From positions 501,001 to 565,000 of the forward strand of contig JAOCPU010000013.1 of assembly GCA_035772785.1 (NCBI GenBank): a DNA stretch of 64,000 nucleotides, given 5' to 3'. The notes under the pieces are model-generated. The model ran no database searches, had not been told where the DNA came from, and saw only the letters and a program-made list of their open reading frames with translations. The position numbers and the translations under genes were made by a program. This DNA is from Phlebiopsis flavidoalba. Its lineage: Eukaryota; Basidiomycota; Agaricomycetes; Polyporales; Phanerochaetaceae. Of this stretch, positions 57,870 to 64,000 are shown one piece after another (the first letter of the stretch is position 1; the number at the start of each line of letters is the position of its first letter).

Positions 57870-60800
57870 ATGTCGACAACCCCGGGAAAGGGTCGCACAT
57901 CTGGTATTCCCGCTCCAGGGAGAACGAGCCACATACCTACTCCCGGACACAAGACCACGTTCAGCATCCAGCATTCGATCACGCTGGCGCGCCCTGTACC
58001 AGATGACGACTATGCGTTCAAAGCCTTTGAAGATGCTATCAAAGCGAACGACCCTGCTACCCCCATCGCCCTACGTACCCTGATGGCTCACTTTCACCCG
58101 CGGCGTATACGTCAATTTCTGGACGTGCGTCTGTCACTGGCCCGACCAGCCTCTTGCCGCATCGTCATCCTCCTGCGCTTGTAAGTTTTGCTCGTGTGCG
58201 GCAGTAGTACTACTGGGACAAAGACTATAGGACCCGCGGCCCCCAAGTCGCTCCTCTGATATCTTTGCTCGAAGCTCTAGTCGTGCCGGTCGGACGTTCG
58301 ATGTTGGAGACAGAGTGCGGATAGAGTCTCTTGGCTTTGAAGGCGTCCTTAAGTTCCTTGGAGAGATTGACGGCAAGGCTGGGTTATTTGCTGGAGTGGA
58401 ACTCGGAGGTGGTTTTTCACCGGCAAAGGCAAAAAAACAACGGCTCCGTTAACGGGTGAGCCGCCAACACTTCTGTGACCAACCCTTGCGCTAAACAACA
58501 CAGAGAACCTTCTCACCGCCCTAATATAGGAAACGATATTTTACGTGTCCTCCTAACTGTGGCGTATTTATCGCTGCATCAAAGCTTTCCTCCCCTACCG
58601 TCGTGTGCTGCGTCTCTATCTCAAGACCCTCGTCCGTTGCATCTAGCCGTAACGGTCGTTCGACTCCTTCGATATCTGGGAGGGTCACCCCTGCATTTCT
58701 TCCGATCAGTGCAAATGGTCGTAAAACGCCGTCATTTACGAGCGGTCGGACTACTCCTGCATCTCAAACAGGTAGAATAACCCCATCCACCTCGAATGGC
58801 AGACGGACTTCTGGGCGGAAGCTCGGCTAGCACTCGAAGCAAACCCCCTACTACTCCTAAAAGCGCGGTTATCGCTCGTCAAATCACACCGCCGCTGAAC
58901 CTATCATTACGCCGGGCTCTCGAGCGTCGAGATATGTCGGTATGACTGCTAAACAACTGAGCAATCGTACGACTGGAAATAACCAGTCCCACCCGTCCGA
59001 GAGCGTCAGCAGTCCAAACCTCCACAAGAAAGTTGATCTCTCCAACAAACCCAACTTACTTCTCCACCTCGCGCACCATCATCACCCTTCACTCCTAGGG
59101 CTGCTCGAGTAGCTGCTGGGTCGATGGGTCCTCCGACCGGCACCCCCACGCGGACCAGGACAATGACGACCCTCGGGCCCGGCTGTCAAGTAATGCTTCC
59201 ATGCCTCCCCCTGTCTCTACCCCTCAAGCCATCGTACTGCATCCGTATCGCTTAATGACCCTGTTCGACTCACCAGCGCATCATTGAACCAACGATCTTT
59301 CAGCGAATCAGCGAGCAATACAGGAGATGATTGATAAGGTTGCTCGCCCCGCATCATCCGCGTCCGTAACTTCTAGAGACGCAGAAAACGCAGCTGCAAT
59401 TGCAGCTAGACAGGCTCCAGTCAAGGCTCAATGCCTCGGAAGACGAGAACAGGCCGCCTCCGTGAAAGTCTTACTGCCGCTGAGTCGTCCGTTTCCGCCG
59501 TCACTAGCCGCGCCGATCTCCTGAACCAGAACGAGAGCAAGCTTCCAGCCAGGTCTCCGAATTCGAAGCCTCACTGCGCTCAGCCGAGAAGACCCTAAGT
59601 GAACGGGACTCTGCTATCGAGATACTTCAACGGGTTGCAGAGCAGAGTGCTGCGGAACTCGAGAGGGTCAGAACTGAAAGCGAAGCCCGTGTTCGCGACT
59701 TTCAGTTCAAGCTTGAAGATAGGGAGTCTCTCGATCCGCGCAGTTGCAAGAGCTTGTCAGCACGAAAGACGGATTGCAGAACGAAAATGATGCCGCTCTC
59801 GCTAACAGCTGCCAAAGATGCCGAGATTGCTCTGCTCGAAGCTAAGGTACAACAGGCGTACGTTGAACTCGAGGAGGAGCGTGTCGTGAACTTGGAAGCC
59901 AGGTCGATGAGCTTCGCGCGGCGGGTCAAGTATAAGTATTAAGTATCGCTGATCGTCTCAATACCTGATAAAGCTTGCCATTCTTATGCTTAGGAGACCA
60001 TCGCCTGTATGAGGAACGTCTGAGCGCAGCGGACTCAAAGGCGATATGAGATGAGGGAGGACCTGATCGCGTGTCTAGAGGATAAGGTGCAAGCTCAGGC
60101 CCGCCCTTTGGTAGCGTCTCTCTTCCGGCTACTATGGCGCGACAAGCGACGCATTTTCAGCACTCGACTCGAAATTGACAATGAAGCCTTGCGCGAGCAA
60201 ATTCAGCATTTACAAAAGAGGATTTCCCAACTTGAAGACATGCTCGAAGATGCCCAAGCGGCTACCGAACGCGAAGAGCAAGTTGGGCGTGACCGCTTAG
60301 TACAGTACAAGGAGCGTGAAGATGCTGCGCTTCAAGATCTGGACGCATGTCGCTAAGGAGGTCGAACGAGTCGCGAAACTAGAGGAAAGCGCAAGAACTC
60401 GGGTTGTCGAGATCGAAGAAGCTAATCTTCGCGAGAACACGGTTGCGTTGGAGAATGCACGCGCAGACATCGAGGTCCTAAGAGCCGAGATTGCAGTACG
60501 GTCTTCTCTCCATGGCAAGCCACAATCATTTGATTTTATGCATACAGGATCTTGAGGGTAATGCTGCCAATTCGGATGACGTGGCGAAAAAAACTTCGCA
60601 CCATTATTCCTCGTAAGTGTGCGAAATGGTGTGGTTGTATTCGTACTCAATAAGACCTCAATGACAGCCACCGGAGACTTTGAACTCCTCAAAGCAGAGA
60701 AGTTGGAGGTGAGTGTTCTAGTTCTTTGTCCTCACCGCGCGCGAATTCAATGACTGTGCCCAGCTAGAGCGACTGTGTAAGGAAACCCAGACAGAGCTTT

Positions 60801-62092
60801 CTCAACAGAAGGAAAACTTCTGCTTCATTACAGCGGCTTCTCGAGGAGCGAACAGCCGAGTGTTCGATACATTGCGGAAGAAAGTTCATCGCGAGCAGCC
60901 CGTTAACGGCGTTCCTGTTGACTCTCCCAAGTCTGCTACTGGCACACCATCCAAGCAGGATATGACTGCTGCGAAGGACGAGATCAAAGGTCTCAAGTGA
61001 GCTTTGTTCGCGTCCTCCTCTGGTACTACGGGATTCACCGAGTCCCTAGACATATCATCCAGGAACTGCAACTTGAAATACGAAGGCGGCGCAGCGCACG
61101 AAGGTTCTCGAATCGGAAAACAAGCTGCTGCTTCACTTGAGATGGACCAGTCTGCGAGAGGTCTGCTGACCTTGATGGCTTGATACTCATTCGAGCTGAA
61201 CACCCTATTAGGACATGAAAGTCCTCGAGGACAGCGTTGAACAAACGCTGCCTGCGAGAAGAGCAGGCTCTCGAAGCCGAAGAAGCCGCAGAACTCGCAG
61301 ATTCCCTCGGATGACGGTTCCCTCTCTCAGAAGCTCTACGAGACATGAAAGCTAAATACGAGGTATGTCACACCGACTCCAATGTCTTCTTGTCGCTGAC
61401 CGTTACAAGACCGAGCTAGAGCAGGTGCGGAAACGTCTGACAGAAACTGAAATGAAGAGCGCTCGTACGGTACATGATGTTACGTACCCGGCGAGCAGAT
61501 CGAGTGTCAATTGGACTGTATTGACGCGACATATAGTCTCAATAAAGAGATAAGCGAGCTGGAAAGCTTGATAGAGTCTAAGGTTATGTCTCAGTATGCC
61601 ATTTTTGCGAGCCATAGATTTGAACAGTACGCCGCATTTGTCAGATCTATCGCGAGGTATGAAGCAGCCACATACGCCAGTCTATGTATACGAGAGGTTG
61701 ATACCTTTTCAGGTCTGAGCTAGAGCGCGAGCTCTCCAGACTACAAGAGCGTTTGTCCAAGAGTCAAAAGAAATCGTCAAAGAACGGCCTTGCCTGACGA
61801 TTCGAGATCGTCTATGCCATCAATGTCGTCCGTCAGCATCATCCCGCTCTGAGTCCGCTATGTCTATATCGACATCTCGCAGTGGCGAGGACGTATGCGA
61901 GATATGTGAACGTCCGGGCCACGACATATGTCAGTTGCGATTTGCTCAAAGATGATCAGCCACTAAGCGGCGAAAGTACAAGCACGCGCGACTTCTTAAA
62001 AAGGAGCGCGAGCGACGACCTTTATTGCGTAGACTGTGTAAGAACATGGTCACACGGCTGCCGACTGTCCCCATTCACTGGACGTTTTCTAG
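57870..62092 (+). CDS. CLIP-170/Bik1-type CAP-Gly microtubule plus-end protein
   Basis: CLIP-170 proteins track growing microtubule ends and contact EB1 and dynactin. The start is MSTTPGKGRTSGIP at 57870. After an intron (GTAAGT at about 58182 to ATAG at about 58230) the CAP-Gly domain reads FDVGDRVRIESLGFEGVLKF, LGEIDGKAGLFAGVELGGG and NNGSVNG, then an intron (58457-58529) and KRYFTCPPNCGVFIAASKLS. A Ser/Thr-Pro region with repeated GR-x-TP words follows (58640-58830). A long coiled coil comes next (about 59300-61770; EALREQIQHLQKRISQLED, ELERELSRLQERLSKSQK). The C-terminal zinc knuckles are CEICERPGHDI (~61895) and YCVDC...EHGHTAADCPH, ending SLDVF at the TAG at 62090. Many single-base frameshifts break it, including T5 at 58413 and A7 at 58431. 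Several further short introns are present. Confidence 0.8.
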
Positions 62093-62499
62093 GTGAACCT
62101 GCAAGCCCCCACGCGTTAATCTTCCTCTGTTACTTTGACTTACTGTGCAATTTCGTCATATAAAGATACCACTCATTTACACCGTTCACTTGTCGCACCA
62201 CCTTCATTATGTTTCATACCATTTTCTCGAACTAGATCCAAAAATTCATTATCATATACCCTCGCATGAGCAAACCGCTCTATGCGTCTGCCGCACACTC
62301 TGGCGACACAGACCCTCACAGACCGGCTCCATGTGTATGCTTTAGCGAAATACTGGAGCTTCCTTATTTAGATATGACATCAGAAGCTGCTCGCCCGTAC
62401 ACTCCAATGACATCATTCCCTTGGTCGCAGATATATACGAACCGCGGCGGCTATCCTCCGCACATTTCACCAGATTTTGCCTCGTCCTCGACTACCGTT
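62093..62499. promoter_or_regulatory. Intergenic region upstream of the OM14-like gene
   Basis: About 400 bp with no supported gene. The long plus frame opening at 62266 runs through it but has no conserved sequence before MSYASVAAHNAPP at 62500. CT-rich patches occur near 62170-62230. Confidence 0.4.
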
Positions 62500-63622
62500 A
62501 TGTCGTACGCTTCCGTCGCTGCACACAATGCGCCCCCTGCCGCACTTCAGGTACAGTCCCATATACCGTCGCGAGCTTTCATAGCCATACCTATGTCTCG
62601 ACAGCCTCATCCAGATCCCGCTCTGTTAACCACAGAGCCTCCATCACAAGACAATATTGCCGATGATGCTGCAAAGCTGGAATATAGTTGCTCCCAACTT
62701 CAAGGAACATCCCGCGACCACGACGTCGACGCAGGACATACCGGTGGAGCCTACACCTCATGCAATTTCGGGCGGGGTGCCTGTTTCCACTTCCGCTGGC
62801 AAAAGAACCTCAGACAAAGCCAAAAACAATACGCTCATAAAGCCGAAGAGGAAGGCTCTTATTTGTGGAATGCTGCTAAACAGCAGCTCTTAAGACCAGG
62901 TCGTGTCGCAGGTGGGCTGATGGGTGTCGGTGAGTTTGGGAGTCCCTCAATGTATCTACCAAGGTCTCACGAGAGTAGTAAACATCGGCTTGTTATCTTG
63001 GGGCAAGTTACGCACTATATACCAAACCTCAACTCCGCCGTGATACGAAAGTCCTCGCAACCGCCGCTGCCGCTGCAATCGGCCTTTTGGGAGCTGAAGG
63101 TTACGCTTGCGGAAAAGTATCGCGAGACTCCTGCGGGCCAAGAAGAGGAACGTAGAGCTAAGGCCGAAGGCGCTGTTTTGTATCGCACTGCGAAGGAGCA
63201 CCTCCTTCGACCAGGAGTTTTGGGGGGACTCGTTTGGTGTTGGTGAGTTCAATGAGGCCATCCCAAAGACTTTCGCACTAACGCGATCCTCAGTGAACAC
63301 CACCATCATTGGAACTGTAGGCTACCTCGCTTACAAGCACTGGGACGCCCCGCGATGGGATCGCAAGGTTGTCTCTGCAATCTCCGTAGGACTTCTGAAC
63401 TCTTTGGTCATGTGGGGAGGGGTGATGTGTCTTATTGAGCTACACCGAACCCGTCCTCATGACGCCACTGCAGATATCTCGCGGAACAATACAAGAAGAC
63501 CCACCAATAAATTATTCTTATTGAATGCAATGATCACTGCTCTCGTTCAGTCTGATTTTCATTTCGCCCAGTTCAACAGCCTCCATTGTTTGTATCCATA
63601 TATATATACTATTGATGGATGA
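62500..63622 (+). CDS. OM14-like mitochondrial outer-membrane type protein with two membrane repeats
   Basis: The start MSYASVAAHNAPPAALQ is followed by a clean intron (62551-62604) and QPHPDPALL-type PHPDPALLTTEPPSQDNIAD. Next come NIVAPNFKEHPATTTS in another frame, a basic linker, then repeat 1: EEEGSYLWNAAKQQLLRPG, GGLMGV, intron, VNIGLL, PQLRRDTKVLATAAAAAIG, LLGAEGYA. Repeat 2 has AEKYRETPAGQEEERRAK, VLYRTAKEHLLRPGVLGGLV, intron (63243-63291), NTTIIGTVGYLAYKHWDAP and DRKVVSAISVGLL. The duplicated LLRPG-GGL-x-GV-VN-GTVGY pattern matches a conserved basidiomycete protein that I recall being labelled OM14 C-terminal-like; the mitochondrial role is inference from that family. Frameshifts occur near 62670, 62830, 63040, 63105 and at TTT 63233-63235. 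The 3' end is approximate. Confidence 0.6.
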
Positions 63623-63722
63623 CATGATTTCTATACCATGTGACTTTCCGCATCGAGTGGCGAGCCCATCGTGCAACGAAAGCTCAGTCATGCACGTTTC
63701 TTTCTACCACAAACTCTCAATC

Positions 63723-64000
63723 ATGCGCGCATACTACTACGACAACCTGGCAGGTTTCTCACCAGCGAGACCCCATGATTCTGGCAGTGGAGGTGGATTG
63801 TGCCATGCTGAGCGCTGTTGGGAGTGTTACACTGGTCAATTCCCATTGATTCAGAGGGGAGGTGGACGGAGGCAGTCGAAACCATTGCGCGCGAGGAGGG
63901 TGTACAAGAAACCGGGTATGTGATAGAGTCAAGCCGAGGAGACTCTCGGAGACAAATTACGCCAACGCAATGGCGACAGTGTGGAAAGAGTAAGTAATGA
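63723..64000 (+). CDS. ADI1: Acireductone dioxygenase, 5' part, cut by window edge
   Basis: Acireductone dioxygenase (ARD) is the metal-dependent cupin enzyme of the methionine salvage pathway that oxidises acireductone to the methionine precursor keto acid. The start MRAYYYDNLAG at 63723 is the typical fungal ARD N-terminus. It is followed by PHDSG, then in a shifted frame CAMLSAVG, and after one more shift VLHWSIPIDSEGRWTEAVET and IAREEG, in the family order. The metal-binding cupin motifs lie beyond the window. Removing one G from GGG at 63820-63822 would rejoin LSAVG with VLHW, so that break looks like a single-base error. The last ~80 bases do not align clearly; an intron may begin there. 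Gene assignment is fairly confident. Confidence 0.75.

Noticed and set aside
62266..62499. N-terminal extension of the OM14-like protein from 62266
   Set aside because: Sequence before MSYASVAAHNAPP is not family-like, and the frame is open only by chance. The start at 62500 is followed by a clean intron and the known N-terminal pattern.

Overview
The window looks like part of a filamentous basidiomycete genome, most likely Agaricomycetes. The reasons are gene-like regions split by very short (about 40-70 bp) GT-AG introns; gene families I know mainly from Agaricomycetes (a DUF6698-type protein, a protein with an RNase H1 N-terminal-type fold and no catalytic domain, an OM14-type two-repeat membrane protein); and a large island of Ty3/gypsy, Ty1/copia, hAT and Tc1/mariner-type remnants.

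Layout. (1) 1-8.6 kb, GC-rich and genic: a broken DUF6698-type gene, a minus-strand gene with an RNase H1 N-terminal-like motif, and a plus-strand gene of unknown function whose N-terminal part is a tandem array of nine-residue repeats. (2) 8.6-54.6 kb, AT-rich with CpG visibly rare: a nested graveyard of mobile elements. It holds at least eight copies or fragments of an ~870-890 bp TIR element with TA target duplications (family A), a second TIR family (B), a ~2.4 kb non-coding TIR element (family C, two copies), a hAT-type MITE with a near-perfect 8 bp duplication, two solo LTRs with exact 5 bp duplications, a minus-strand Ty1/copia element (about 21.9-25.8 kb), and a plus-strand Ty3/gypsy element (about 28.4-42.3 kb) split by 6 kb of foreign DNA. 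A fossil hAT transposase lies between two inverted family-A copies. GC-richer, gene-like fragments I cannot name lie within the island (21.2-21.8, 32.8-34.0, 36.4-38.1, 42.4-44.5 kb). (3) 54.6-64.0 kb, GC-rich host genes all on the plus strand: a CLASP-type microtubule protein, a CLIP-170-type CAP-Gly protein, an OM14-like membrane protein, and the start of acireductone dioxygenase.

How genes work together. CLASP and CLIP-170 are both microtubule plus-end proteins and are adjacent in tandem, which is a notable arrangement. I infer no metabolic operon-like logic, and I found no new multi-gene enzyme system.

A caution applies throughout. All four right-hand housekeeping genes, and probably the left-hand ones, carry single-base frameshifts, several of them in short homopolymers. 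That pattern points to consensus sequence errors at least as strongly as to pseudogenes. The mobile elements also carry in-frame stops and an apparent Glu-to-Lys loss in the integrase, which looks like real decay. All protein family names come from motif recognition by eye, not from database searches.
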